From Spirosoma fluviale (lineage in GTDB: Bacteria; Bacteroidota; Bacteroidia; Cytophagales; Spirosomataceae), in NCBI RefSeq assembly GCF_900230225.1, contig NZ_OCNH01000003.1, positions 868,001 through 932,000 on the forward strand: DNA of 64,000 nucleotides, written 5' to 3'. Below, in pieces: positions 52,101 to 59,164 of this stretch. The first letter of the stretch is position 1; the number at the start of each line of letters is the position of its first letter. A program made the position numbers and the translations under genes. The notes beneath the pieces are model-generated. The model saw only the letters and a program-made list of their open reading frames with translations. It was not told where the DNA came from and made no database searches.

Positions 52101-52558
52101 CCCGGCAGACCCGCCCCGTTTTCGTCGAGGACAATACCCGCCACTTTTCGTTTGGGGGCTTCGGGCTGGACGGGCGTTCTGAGTTCGGAGGAAGATTCGA
52201 TGCGCCGTAGAATAATCCGATCCTGAAGCACTTCGTACGTAACCTGATACGGGTACAGGATCTTGTTCAGGACGTCGGAGAGCGGTTCGTTGCGAAACTT
52301 GTAGGTGGCTTTGGCGTCGTTCCCGAAAATCTGCGGGTTGTACATAAACTTGACGTTCGTAACCGTCTCCAGTTTATCCAGCACCTTTTCAACATCGGCG
52401 TTGGACAATTGAAGGGTTACTTTTTGCTCCAGCACTTTCTGCCCACTCACCTCAACGGCGTAGGAGAAGGTGGCAAAAGCGACAGAAAGAAAGGCCTGGT
52501 AGATGCCAATGCGCATGATTTTCTGTAAAGTCTTTTGATAAAGTACTCGTTTTGACAT
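49127..52558 (-). CDS. SusC/RagA-type TonB-linked transporter with STN signalling domain
   Basis: 1143 residues from the ATG at 52558 (MSKRVLYQKTLQKIMRIGIY); the frame is open to 52636. Order: signal/anchor (about 15-35), STN domain (about 45-110; KVTLQLSNADVEKVLDKLET, YPYQVTYEVLQDRIILR), carboxypeptidase-regulatory-like domain (KVAGIVLDENGAGLPGVSVV), plug (GEVVVTALGIAREKKALAYA) and a 22-strand barrel ending RSLGVNLMVKF. The STN domain contacts a FecR-type anti-sigma factor, which is encoded directly upstream, so uptake and expression are linked. SusD lies 18 bp downstream. It feeds the cassette genes further along the strand. Confidence 0.93.
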   Translation of the reverse strand: MSKRVLYQKTLQKIMRIGIYQAFLSVAFATFSYAVEVSGQKVLEQKVTLQLSNADVEKVLDKLETVTNVKFMYNPQIFGNDAKATYKFRNEPLSDVLNKILYPYQVTYEVLQDRIILRRIESSSELRTPVQPEAPKRKVAGIVLDENGAGLPGVSVVIKEAQKGTTTGADGRFSLDIPDENAVLVFSFVGYKRQEVTVGNQSNLSVTLAPEASTLGEVVVTALGIAREKKALAYAVSEVKGSELTQARENNVANALTGKIAGVNATGMATGPGGSSRIIIRGNGSLNGNNQPLYVINGMPMDNSTPGGTTADGNGMNVDRGDGIGGINPDDIESISVLKGGPAAALYGARASNGVILITTKKGRAQKGVGVEINSNTTFEDIAVIPNWQYEYGQGLDGRKPTTVTEAKSTGRLSYGARMDGLPTIQVDGQLHPYSPQKNNLKNFYRTGANYINSLAFTGGNETVNFRLGLNNTQSNSIVPNSSFTRRIANLNLNAFLGKKLSVETVFQYNVEEGTNRPKVGYADFNPHWATYLIANVVDIRSLAPGYDPVTGKEMEWNPVPAAPNPYFVINKFKNNDTKHRFISQGSIRYDILDNLFIKGSVSQDFYSFSSEYVQPTNNAYQPLGTYEARKTSSSETNGMLTLNYNTTFFKDLTFSALAGMNAQRSIFDQTTIAGSEFTVPYFYSYTNLATSTTTPTYLKSAINSVFGSADFGYKNVAYLTLSGRQDWFSVLNPKSNSIFYPSVGGSFILSDAFQLPKAVSFAKLRASWAQVGGATVNAYQIYQYYSMQQGGHNGRPVQVLSSSQVPNPDLKPLTSTTYEGGIEAKFLNNRLGIDLTLYNRKTTDDIVTTNIALSSGYTSALLNVGALSNKGVELLLTGTPVSKGPFSWDVSYNMAYNKSKIEQLATGITGIDVGAGVGGGLVRNVLDRPYGTVWGYNKKTDANGNVVFNTASGYAVRGDLQEIGQGTPPLTMGITNNFRYRNFSLNILVDGKFGSIVYSNLYQYAYRFGLPQETLPGRETGVTVTGVTPEGAPYTKKWSKEEVDTYYDNDKNYTAMFMFNNDFVKLRQVILSYNLPVAKLPFLKLQSATISFVARNLAILYKDKKNQYFDPESGYTSTNAQGLEAFGVPRTRSLGVNLMVKF

Positions 52559-52747
52559 AGTTTTGGCTTTTGTCGGGTGAAAAATTCGGCACAATAAAGT
52601 CCCGGTCCGCTGTTTAGCGGAAGTTGTAATAAGCATACACGAGGGGCGATTTTGAAGGCGAAGATGTTAGCGCATCTCCGCCTTTTTTATGCGTATGTCG
52701 GCGCGTTGTTGATCATAGGCGATTTGGTTATTGAGTTAGTAGTTATT

Positions 52748-52813
52748 GGTTATTGAGTTATTGGTTACTGGTGAATAATCGGGTATGACGTAATAACCAA
52801 TAACTCAATAACC
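52748..52813. repeat. AT-rich inverted repeat
   Basis: Arms GGTTATTGAGTTATTGGTTA (52748-52767) and its exact reverse complement (52794-52813) with a 26-nt spacer. Degenerate direct copies (GTTATTGAGTTA) precede it. It lies between the FecR stop (52825) and the SusC start (52558). Confidence 0.85.
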
Positions 52814-52824
52814 AAGTCCAGTAT

Positions 52825-53940
52825 TTAACAACCATTGCTACTGATCTGAATGGTTCCGTCCACCTGCTTATAACTGGCGTTGATGGTTTTGCAGATCAGA
52901 TCAAGTTTCTCAAAAAGCGGTTCGTCCGTAAAGGCTGCGGTCAGGTAACAGGCCCGCATCAGGTCTTTGTCGAAGACGATGGGTACACCATAGGATTGCT
53001 CAAGCGTGGCGAATACATCGGCAATTGGCGTTCGTTTGAAGGCGAACTGCTGTTTCTGCGAGGCTTGCTCCAACAAAACCGGATTCTCGATCAGGCTCTT
53101 TTTTAACTGAATTTTTTCTGTCGAGTAGACAATCTGCTGATTGGGTGTCAGTACGATACCATCCAGCTTATATGTTTCCTTTTTCGGGTTCAGTGCGACC
53201 TCCTTCTGGGTGAACACCGCCACTTTACCCGTCCGGACTACCACTTTCATCTGCCCGGCTCCGTCGTAGGCCTGTACCGTAAAACTGGTGCCCAGCACTT
53301 TGGTGATCAAGCCGTTGGCATATACATAGAACGGTTTCGACGGATTTTTGACTACTTCAAAGAAGCCTTTCCCGGACAGATAAATTTCCCGCTTCGTACC
53401 GGCAAATTGCCTATCGAAACTCACCCGGCTTTTGGGGTAAAGGGTAATCGTACTTTTATCGGGCAGATCGACCCGTACGGGCCGATCGGTAGTGTTGTTC
53501 ACTTCCGAAAGCGACTCAGTAGCCTGCGCCACCAGTTCAGTGTAGGTTTCCGGTGTTTTGTTGGCCGAAGGGCGGAGTTGATGCCAGCCAAACAGACCAA
53601 GCACAACCAGTACGCTGGCCGCCACACCGTAGCGAAAAGGTGCCCACTGAAACCACTTCGCCGACACGACCGGCGTTTCCAGCGAATCGTGCAATCGGCT
53701 GATCTCTTCCTGAATCTCGTGTTCTGAAATCGGCAGACGTTCCGTGAATTGCTGGCCGTAGGTGGTGTGCAATGAGAGGAGCAGGGAGGCCGCTTTACCA
53801 ACGAGGTCGGCTTTGTCCGGGTTTTGAATTAGCCATTCCCGCCAGAAGGCACCGGCTACGGGGTCAGTGCCCAACTGCCAGCGTTGGAAAGACGAATCGA
53901 GGGCTAACTCTTCGGGTTCTAGGTCCCTGTACTCCTGCAT
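52825..53940 (-). CDS. FecR-family anti-sigma factor / membrane signal transducer
   Basis: 371 residues. Cytoplasmic sigma-binding N-terminus (about 1-95, with FQRWQLGTDPVAGAFWREWL), one membrane helix (about 102-121, YGVAASVLVVLGLFGWHQL), a periplasmic FecR domain (DLPDKSTITLYPKSRVSFDR, YANGLITKVLGTSFTVQAYD) and a C-terminal DUF4974-like domain (FKRTPIADVFATLEQSYGVP) that meets the STN domain of SusC. It normally works with an ECF sigma gene next to it, but upstream is only the repeat array and then an unrelated gene. The partner sigma is therefore elsewhere, possibly the orphan at 19116-19745 or one outside the window. Confidence 0.9.
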   Translation of the reverse strand: MQEYRDLEPEELALDSSFQRWQLGTDPVAGAFWREWLIQNPDKADLVGKAASLLLSLHTTYGQQFTERLPISEHEIQEEISRLHDSLETPVVSAKWFQWAPFRYGVAASVLVVLGLFGWHQLRPSANKTPETYTELVAQATESLSEVNNTTDRPVRVDLPDKSTITLYPKSRVSFDRQFAGTKREIYLSGKGFFEVVKNPSKPFYVYANGLITKVLGTSFTVQAYDGAGQMKVVVRTGKVAVFTQKEVALNPKKETYKLDGIVLTPNQQIVYSTEKIQLKKSLIENPVLLEQASQKQQFAFKRTPIADVFATLEQSYGVPIVFDKDLMRACYLTAAFTDEPLFEKLDLICKTINASYKQVDGTIQISSNGC

Positions 53941-54233
53941 ACAAACGAATGCGCTATTTGTGCATTTGAAGGAAAGATGCAGGAGTCGTTGGCGAATACT
54001 CTCTTTTCTGAAACTTTATTTTAAATTTTTTTAAAATGGCCGAAACCGGCACCACAACCCCGGATTGCATCCGGGGCTACCCACAGTCAACCCCTCCGGG
54101 GTTGGGCATTCCCAGACTGCACCTGTGTCCCCGGACTGCACCTGTGTCCCCGGACTGCATCCGGGGTTACCCACAGTCAACCCCTTCGGGGTTGGGATGA
54201 CGGTGTGGAACATGAGTACTAGTCCGCCCCAGC
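53941..54233. other. Intergenic with reverse-orientation copies of the array unit
   Basis: Upstream of FecR. After an AT-rich patch (54005-54035) come two copies of the 49-nt core of the 69-bp array, in the opposite orientation to the array: 54058-54106 and 54148-54196. Between them ACTGCACCTGTGTCCCCGG occurs twice. No gene or clear promoter seen. Confidence 0.7.
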
Positions 54234-54676
54234 ACTAACCCTGAAGGGGTTGATTGTGGATAACCCCGGATGCAGTCCGGTGCCATAGCCAGTGCGCCCT
54301 AGCCCAACCCCGAAGGGGTTGACTGTGGGTAACCCCGGATGCAGTCCGGGGACATAGCCAGTGCACCCTAGCCCAACCCCGAAGGGGTTGACTGTGGGTA
54401 ACCCCGGATGTAGTCCGGTGCCATAGCCAGTGCGCCCTAGCCCAACCCCGCCGGGGTTGACTGTGGGTAACCCCGGATGTAGTCCGGGGCCATAGCCAGT
54501 GCGCCCTAGCCCAACCCCGAAGGGGTTGACTGTGGATAACCCCGGATGTAGTCCGGTGCCATAGCCAGTGCGCCCTAGCCCAACCCTGAAGGGGTTGACT
54601 GTGGGTAACCCCGGATGCAGTCCGGGGACACAGGTGCAGTCCGGGAGTGCCCAACCCCGCAGGGGTTGACTGTGGC
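54234..54676. repeat. Tandem array of six 69-bp units
   Basis: Units start at 54234, 54303, 54372, 54441, 54510 and 54579, exactly 69 bp apart, with a partial seventh at 54650-54676. Each contains two short stems, AACCCCGAAGGGGTT and CCCCGGA-TGCAG-TCCGGGG, joined by GACTGTGGGTA, and a less structured CATAGCCAGTGCGCCCTAG. Units differ at a few positions, some compensating within the stems. Opposite-orientation copies flank the array on both sides (54058-54196 and 54775-54824). Because 69 is a multiple of three, false reading frames of 23-residue repeats appear on the minus strand. I treat it as non-coding. Confidence 0.92.
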
Positions 54677-54774
54677 TGTACGTCCTGGATTGGCATTGTC
54701 TCCTCGTACAGGTCACCCTCCCCGTGTAGTGTCTGTCTCCCCCATATAGTGTCTCCCTAGTGTAGCACCCGTCT

Positions 54775-54824
54775 CCCCGGACTGCATCCGGGGTTGCCCA
54801 CAGTCAACCCCTTCGGGGTTGGGG
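54775..54824. repeat. Reverse-orientation array unit at the M19 gene end
   Basis: A 49-nt core in inverse orientation to the tandem array (CCCCGGACTGCATCCGGGGT... to ...GGGGTTGGGG). It ends 1 bp before the stop codon of the dipeptidase at 54825. Confidence 0.85.
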
Positions 54825-55904
54825 TTAGTGCCAGGCGTTTCGGAGGAAACGGAGCCAGTTTTTGTGGAAGATATTTTCGATGTCCTCCTGTGAGTAGCCG
54901 CGTTTGGTGAGGAGGCCGGTGAGAGTTTGCAGGTCGGCGATGGTGTCGAGGTCGCTGGGGGACTGCTCGATGCCGTAGGTGCCGTCGAGGTCGCTGCCGA
55001 TGGCGATGTGCTGGCTGTTGCCGGTAAGCTGGCAGATGTGGTCGTAATGGTCGATAATCGTTTCGAGGGTGATGTCAAATTCGGTCGGATTGCTGACCCG
55101 CTGGGTGAAGCCGGGCTTCATCATCCAGGCATCGAAACACCCGCCGATGACACCGCCCCGCTCGGTCAACTGCCTGATCTGATCGTCGGTGAGTTGGCGT
55201 TGGTGCGGCACCAGTGCCCGGCAGTTGTGGTGACTCGCCCAAACCGGGCCTTTGTATAAGGAGAGAGCTTCCGTAAAGCCCTCGTCGGTGAGGTGCGTAG
55301 CATCCAGAATGATACCCAGCCGGTCCATTTCTTTGACCAGTTCACGACCCTGGTCGGTGAGTGGGCCACTCAGGCCAGTGCCTGGAGCGTAACGTCCGGT
55401 GCTGTAATGAGCCGGGCCGAGGGCGCGTAGGCCGTAGTTATAGGCTTTCTCCAGATACGACAGGTTTACCAGTGAGTCGGCTCCTTCGAGACTAAGGATA
55501 TACCCGACGGGTTTGGTTTCGTTCGGGATGGTTTCATCGAGCCACAGGGCCACGTGACTATCGAGGGTGGCGCGGTCCAGAATCTGCACCATTTCGCCCG
55601 CATCGACCATGGTTTCGTACCACGCACGTTGCGCCTGTGTCATGGCCCAGGCCTGTTCGGGGGAGTTCCAGCCCGCACCGGGGAGGTTGCCGTTGCTCTG
55701 GTTGAAACGGGCAATCTGCGTCGCAACGACCAGACCGATATTGCCCCGGCGGAGGTCGGGCAGGGAAACGGTGCCTTTCGCCCGGTCGATTTTATCAGTC
55801 ATGTCGGCTTCCAGTTCGCGTATCTGGTGGGCCGATAGTCGGTAGTCACGGTTCCATTCGATGGCGTTGAGGGCCATGTCGAGGTGGGCGTCGATGATGA
55901 ACAT
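54825..55904 (-). CDS. Membrane dipeptidase-like protein (peptidase M19)
   Basis: 359 residues, no signal peptide. M19 (renal dipeptidase) barrel: DAHLDMALNAIEW holds the HxD zinc ligands, then LSLEGADSLVNLSYLE with the bridging glutamate, ALGPAHYSTGRYAPG, ILDATHLTDEGF and WASHHNCRALVPHQRQLTDD with metal-binding histidines, and IAIGSDLDGTYG with the aspartate. Family members cleave dipeptides, often with a D-residue, or related amides. It is the last gene of the minus-strand module with the keto-deoxy-sugar enzymes. Its role there is not clear; release of an amino acid from a conjugate is possible. Confidence 0.9.
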   Translation of the reverse strand: MFIIDAHLDMALNAIEWNRDYRLSAHQIRELEADMTDKIDRAKGTVSLPDLRRGNIGLVVATQIARFNQSNGNLPGAGWNSPEQAWAMTQAQRAWYETMVDAGEMVQILDRATLDSHVALWLDETIPNETKPVGYILSLEGADSLVNLSYLEKAYNYGLRALGPAHYSTGRYAPGTGLSGPLTDQGRELVKEMDRLGIILDATHLTDEGFTEALSLYKGPVWASHHNCRALVPHQRQLTDDQIRQLTERGGVIGGCFDAWMMKPGFTQRVSNPTEFDITLETIIDHYDHICQLTGNSQHIAIGSDLDGTYGIEQSPSDLDTIADLQTLTGLLTKRGYSQEDIENIFHKNWLRFLRNAWH

Positions 55905-55926
55905 GGGATGGGTTTACTGGTTTTGA

Positions 55927-55964
55927 TTTTGTACCAGACAGCAGGGATGCTGTCTGGTACAAAA
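55927..55964. terminator. Strong hairpin (family B)
   Basis: TTTTGTACCAGACAGCA-GGGA-TGCTGTCTGGTACAAAA: 17-bp perfect stem and a short loop between the 3-hydroxyacid dehydrogenase (stop 55974) and the dipeptidase (start 55904). The terminal T run on either strand allows termination in both directions. The core recurs at 62470-62595. Confidence 0.7.
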
Positions 55965-55973
55965 CTAATTGGG

Positions 55974-56969
55974 CTATTCTTCTTTATCCTGACTCAATTT
56001 CCTTTTCACCACATCGGCCGGGTATTTCAGGGCCAGTTGGCGGATGTCGTAGCTGAATTCTTCGTAGGTTTCCTTCCAGAGTCTGGCCTCTTCGGGGGTG
56101 TATTCGTAAAAGCCCTGCGCATTCTGAACACCTTTGCCACCTGCTTTGACGATGTCGTCAATGAGTTTCGGTACTTCGGTCTTATTGCTCAGGGTGGGTA
56201 GCAAGTCCTTCATGACGGTATGATAAGCCGGTACGCCCGTCAGGTCCATCCATCGAAAAACACCCACCAGCGTCATCCAGTAGCCGGTATTGTTGCGGCA
56301 GGCACGGTCCACATCCTCGACGGTGGCATAGCCGTTTTCGACCAGATTGAAAGCCTCGCGGTACATGGCGTAGGCCAGCCGGTTGGCAATGAACCCCCGA
56401 ATATCTTTACGAACCAGCGTTGGTTCCTTAGCCCAGAAATGAGAAAGTTCATAAAGCCAATCGGCGGTTTGCTGGTCGGTTAAGTCGCCACAAATGATTT
56501 CCAGAAAGCGGGTTGTGTGCGAGGGTTCGGCCCAGTGCAGGCCCAGAAATCGCTCGGGCAACCGAATTTGCCTCTGGAGAATGCTGATCGGTATGGCCGA
56601 GGTGTTGCTGGTAATCAGGGCATCGTCGGCAACGACGGCTTCGATCTTCTCGTAGACCGATTTCTTGATGTTGATGTCTTCGAGCGTACATTCCAGTACG
56701 AGTTTGCAGGGATTCAAAAGTCCGTAGTCCTCCGTAATGGTCAGTTTTTCGAAGTAAAGTTCCGGGCTCTGGGTAATCAGCCCCTTATCGAAGGCTTTGG
56801 TCAGGTGTTCCCGGATGCGGGGCTCGGCCGTTTCCATATCGGCGGGCAAGGGGGCAAGCGCCACCACCGGGTGCCCGGCAATGAGCAGGCAGACGGTAAT
56901 GCTGCAACCCATCAGACCCAGCCCTACGACACTCACGGGTATATCTGCCGGATTTATTGGCTGGTTCAT
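55974..56969 (-). CDS. 3-hydroxyacyl-CoA dehydrogenase-family NAD-dependent dehydrogenase
   Basis: 331 residues. N-terminal Rossmann fold (VVGLGLMGCSITVCLLIAGH) and the 3HCDH active-site region (SNTSAIPISILQRQI, RFLGLHWAEPSHTTRFLEII, DIRGFIANRLAYAMYREAF). Single-domain members of this size include L-gulonate 3-dehydrogenase/lambda-crystallin, L-carnitine dehydrogenase and 3-hydroxybutyryl-CoA dehydrogenase. With sugar-acid genes as neighbours, an L-gulonate- or hydroxy-sugar-acid-type substrate is more likely than an acyl-CoA, but the sequence alone does not decide. It follows the MFS carrier on the same strand after a short hairpin. Confidence 0.82.
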   Translation of the reverse strand: MNQPINPADIPVSVVGLGLMGCSITVCLLIAGHPVVALAPLPADMETAEPRIREHLTKAFDKGLITQSPELYFEKLTITEDYGLLNPCKLVLECTLEDINIKKSVYEKIEAVVADDALITSNTSAIPISILQRQIRLPERFLGLHWAEPSHTTRFLEIICGDLTDQQTADWLYELSHFWAKEPTLVRKDIRGFIANRLAYAMYREAFNLVENGYATVEDVDRACRNNTGYWMTLVGVFRWMDLTGVPAYHTVMKDLLPTLSNKTEVPKLIDDIVKAGGKGVQNAQGFYEYTPEEARLWKETYEEFSYDIRQLALKYPADVVKRKLSQDKEE

Positions 56970-57005
56970 AATTGAGAATACGTTTGAAGGATTTAAGTGA
57001 GCCAG

Positions 57006-57056
57006 TTTTTGTCATGCTTCGGCTCCGGCCGCCCGGCTTCATCAGCATGACAAAAA
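57006..57056. terminator. Hairpin between MFS and dehydrogenase genes
   Basis: TTTTTGTCATGCT (57006-57018) and AGCATGACAAAAA (57044-57056) form a perfect 13-bp stem around a GC-rich loop with its own short palindrome, ending 1 bp before the MFS stop codon. The T/A runs at both ends suit a bidirectional terminator. Confidence 0.65.
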
Positions 57057-57057
57057 A

Positions 57058-58353
57058 TCAAGTCAGTTGGCTAATATCGACTAGTTTGGGTTTTCGGGTA
57101 AGCAGATGGATGATGACCCAGGCGGTCAGATACGTAAAGCCACAGATGGTGAACAGTATATTATACCCTCCCGACAGATTCCCGGCTGCTTTGTAGGTGT
57201 CCAGCAAACGACCCACCAGCATTGGGAAGAAAATGCCGCCCACCGCTCCGGCCATCCCCGCTATACCAACGGCCGAACTGACCGCTTGTTTCGGAAACAG
57301 GTCGGAAGCCATTGTAAAGACGTTGGTGGCCCAGGCCTGGTGAACGGCCACCGCCAGACTAATCAGCCCCACTGCGACCCAGACATCCGTCGCAAATTGA
57401 GCAAGGATAATGGATAATTCCAACCCGGCAAAGATGATCAGGACGGTTTTTCGGGCTTTCAGCGTAGGCCAGCCGCGTTTGATGAGCCACGACGATAAAT
57501 ACCCGCCACCAATGCTGCCCACGGTGGTGGCGAGATAGATGAGCATTAGTTCCAGACTTGGCTTCTTGAGGTCCAGCTTAAAGGTCGACGAGAAATAGGA
57601 GGGGAGCCAGAACAGAAAAAACCAGTAAATAGGGTCGATGAGCCCTTTGCCGGTGATGAGCGCCCAGGTTTGCGGGAGGGTAAACAGCTTGAACCACTTG
57701 ATGGGCAGCTTCTTTTCCGCTTCCACTTCCTGACCGCTGGCAATGTACTCGTACTCCGCTGCCGAAAGACGTTTCTGTCGGGCAGGCACTTCATAGAAGA
57801 TCAGCCAAAAAATGAGCCACACGAACCCCAGGGCGCCGGTAATCCAGAACACTTCCTGCCAGCCATAATGATTCAGTATCCAGGGGACAATGAGCAGGGC
57901 CGCCACTACGCCAATACTGGTGCCCGCGTTGAACAGACCCGTTGCCAGGGCACGTTCTTTCTGCGGAAACCACTCGGCCACGGTCTTCACGGCGGCTGGG
58001 TAATTTCCCGCTTCGCCCAGCCCTAACCCCACGCGGGCCAGGCCAAAACCAAATGCACTGCGGGCCAGCGCGTGTAGCATGCCGGCCACGCTCCACCACA
58101 CGATGGTGACGGCGTACCCTATCTTTGTGCCGACTTTGTCGATGAACCAGCCCAAGGCCAGTAGCCCAACGGCATACGCGGCCGTGAAGGCGATCACGAT
58201 GTTGGCAAACTGCGTTTCGGTCCAGGAAAATTCAACCTCAAGAATGGGCTTCAGAAGGCCGATGATCTGCCGGTCGAGGTAGTTAATGGTCGTCGCGGTA
58301 AACAACAAAACGACGATGATCCAGCGGTAATTATTGGTTTTAGGGGTAGTCAC
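57058..58353 (-). CDS. MFS transporter, hexuronate/aldonate (ExuT/DgoT-like) type
   Basis: 431 residues, about 12 membrane segments. ACS-family motifs: INYLDRQIIGLLKPILEVEF in helix 1, GWFIDKVGTKIGYAV in the helix 2-3 loop, LGLGEAGNYPAAVKTVAEWF around helix 4 and ATGLFNAGTSIGVVAALLIV in helix 5. Relatives import hexuronates, galactonate or 2-keto-3-deoxy sugar acids with protons. It directly follows the KDPG aldolase and keto-deoxy-sugar kinase, so a 2-keto-3-deoxy aldonate is an attractive substrate. Family firm, substrate inferred. Confidence 0.88.
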   Translation of the reverse strand: MTTPKTNNYRWIIVVLLFTATTINYLDRQIIGLLKPILEVEFSWTETQFANIVIAFTAAYAVGLLALGWFIDKVGTKIGYAVTIVWWSVAGMLHALARSAFGFGLARVGLGLGEAGNYPAAVKTVAEWFPQKERALATGLFNAGTSIGVVAALLIVPWILNHYGWQEVFWITGALGFVWLIFWLIFYEVPARQKRLSAAEYEYIASGQEVEAEKKLPIKWFKLFTLPQTWALITGKGLIDPIYWFFLFWLPSYFSSTFKLDLKKPSLELMLIYLATTVGSIGGGYLSSWLIKRGWPTLKARKTVLIIFAGLELSIILAQFATDVWVAVGLISLAVAVHQAWATNVFTMASDLFPKQAVSSAVGIAGMAGAVGGIFFPMLVGRLLDTYKAAGNLSGGYNILFTICGFTYLTAWVIIHLLTRKPKLVDISQLT

Positions 58354-58380
58354 AGGGGTAGGGTTTAGGGTTAATGAGTT

Positions 58381-58516
58381 GGCGCGGGTTTGATGGCGCT
58401 GGCGCGAGTATTTACTCGTGCCTGTTGATAAAGTCAGTATTCACTGACGCAAGCGAACCGGGACGCCGGACCGGCTTGCTAAATAAAACGGCACGGGCAA
58501 ATGCCCGCGCCAGCGT
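58381..58516. repeat. Dispersed repeat, copy 2, within a palindrome-rich gap
   Basis: 58397-58459 is the inverted counterpart of 30164-30232 (GTCAGTATTCACTGACGCAA and flanks). Around it, TGGCGCGGGTTT (58379-58390) and GGGCAAATGCCCGCGCCAG (58495-58513) can pair, and the smaller palindromes GCGAGTATTTACTCG and CGGGCAAATGCCCG are visible. It fills the aldolase-MFS gap. Confidence 0.8.
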
Positions 58517-59164
58517 CTATAACCTTGCCTGCTTCATGCGTTCGACAAAATCCTGAAGGTGCCTTTTCAACCCCTCCCAGTCTTTCTGCTGGATGAGTGC
58601 CTTGTCGAACAGGTGGCTGCCGATGCCCAGACCGTCGGCTCCGGCTTTGAAGTACGCGTCCATGTTCTCCAGACTGATACCGCCGGTGGGCATTAGCTTG
58701 AGTTGGTTTAGGGGGGCTTTCAGGTCTTTCACATAATCGGGGCCGAGTGAGGTGGCTGGGTAAATCTTGACCATCGACGCACCCAGCGACCACGCTTTAT
58801 AGATTTCCGACGGGGTGAACGCCCCCGGGAAAATGGGTATACCGCGCTTGACACAGGCTTTGACGACTTTCTTGTCGAGGATGGGTGTGACGATAAACTG
58901 AGCCCCGGCAGCCAGCGCTTTGTCCAGATCATCGAGTGTGCAGACCGTTCCAGCACCGATGTTCAGGCCCTCGCTGTAGTATTTCACGGCATTCTGGATG
59001 ATGGTTTCGGCGTAGTCGGTATTCATCGTCACCTCGATCGTCGTTAGTCCGGCTTCCCGGTAAACGGGCATAATGTGGTGAATATCGTCGGGTTGAAGAC
59101 CCCGGATAATGCCGACTACGGGTGCTTTGGCAAATAACTCCCAGGAGAAGGGTTTCTGACTCAT
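58517..59164 (-). CDS. eda: KDPG/KDPGal aldolase (2-keto-3-deoxy-6-phosphogluconate aldolase type)
   Basis: 215 residues, class I aldolase barrel. The Schiff-base lysine is K133 in SMVKIYPATSLGP, the same number as in E. coli Eda. The catalytic glutamate lies in TTIEVTMNT, and LMPTGGISLENMDAYFKAGA with DGLGIGSHLF binds the phosphate. It cleaves 2-keto-3-deoxy-6-phospho-gluconate or -galactonate to pyruvate and glyceraldehyde 3-phosphate. Its start codon overlaps the stop of the kinase gene (4 bp), which indicates translational coupling. With a DgoK-like partner the galacto form (DgoA) is as likely as KDPG. The symbol marks the family, not a proven substrate. Confidence 0.92.
   Translation of the reverse strand: MSQKPFSWELFAKAPVVGIIRGLQPDDIHHIMPVYREAGLTTIEVTMNTDYAETIIQNAVKYYSEGLNIGAGTVCTLDDLDKALAAGAQFIVTPILDKKVVKACVKRGIPIFPGAFTPSEIYKAWSLGASMVKIYPATSLGPDYVKDLKAPLNQLKLMPTGGISLENMDAYFKAGADGLGIGSHLFDKALIQQKDWEGLKRHLQDFVERMKQARL

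Noticed and set aside
54234..54676. Possible CRISPR array
   Set aside because: Whole 69-bp units repeat with no distinct variable spacers between short repeats, and no cas genes are near.
54219..54716. Two overlapping minus-strand open frames of 150-165 codons made of 23-residue repeats (TVNPFGVGLGRTGYG-like)
   Set aside because: They exist only because the DNA repeat period (69 bp) is a multiple of three. Several frames stay open at once, and the stems of the repeat dictate the residues. No start context or family match.
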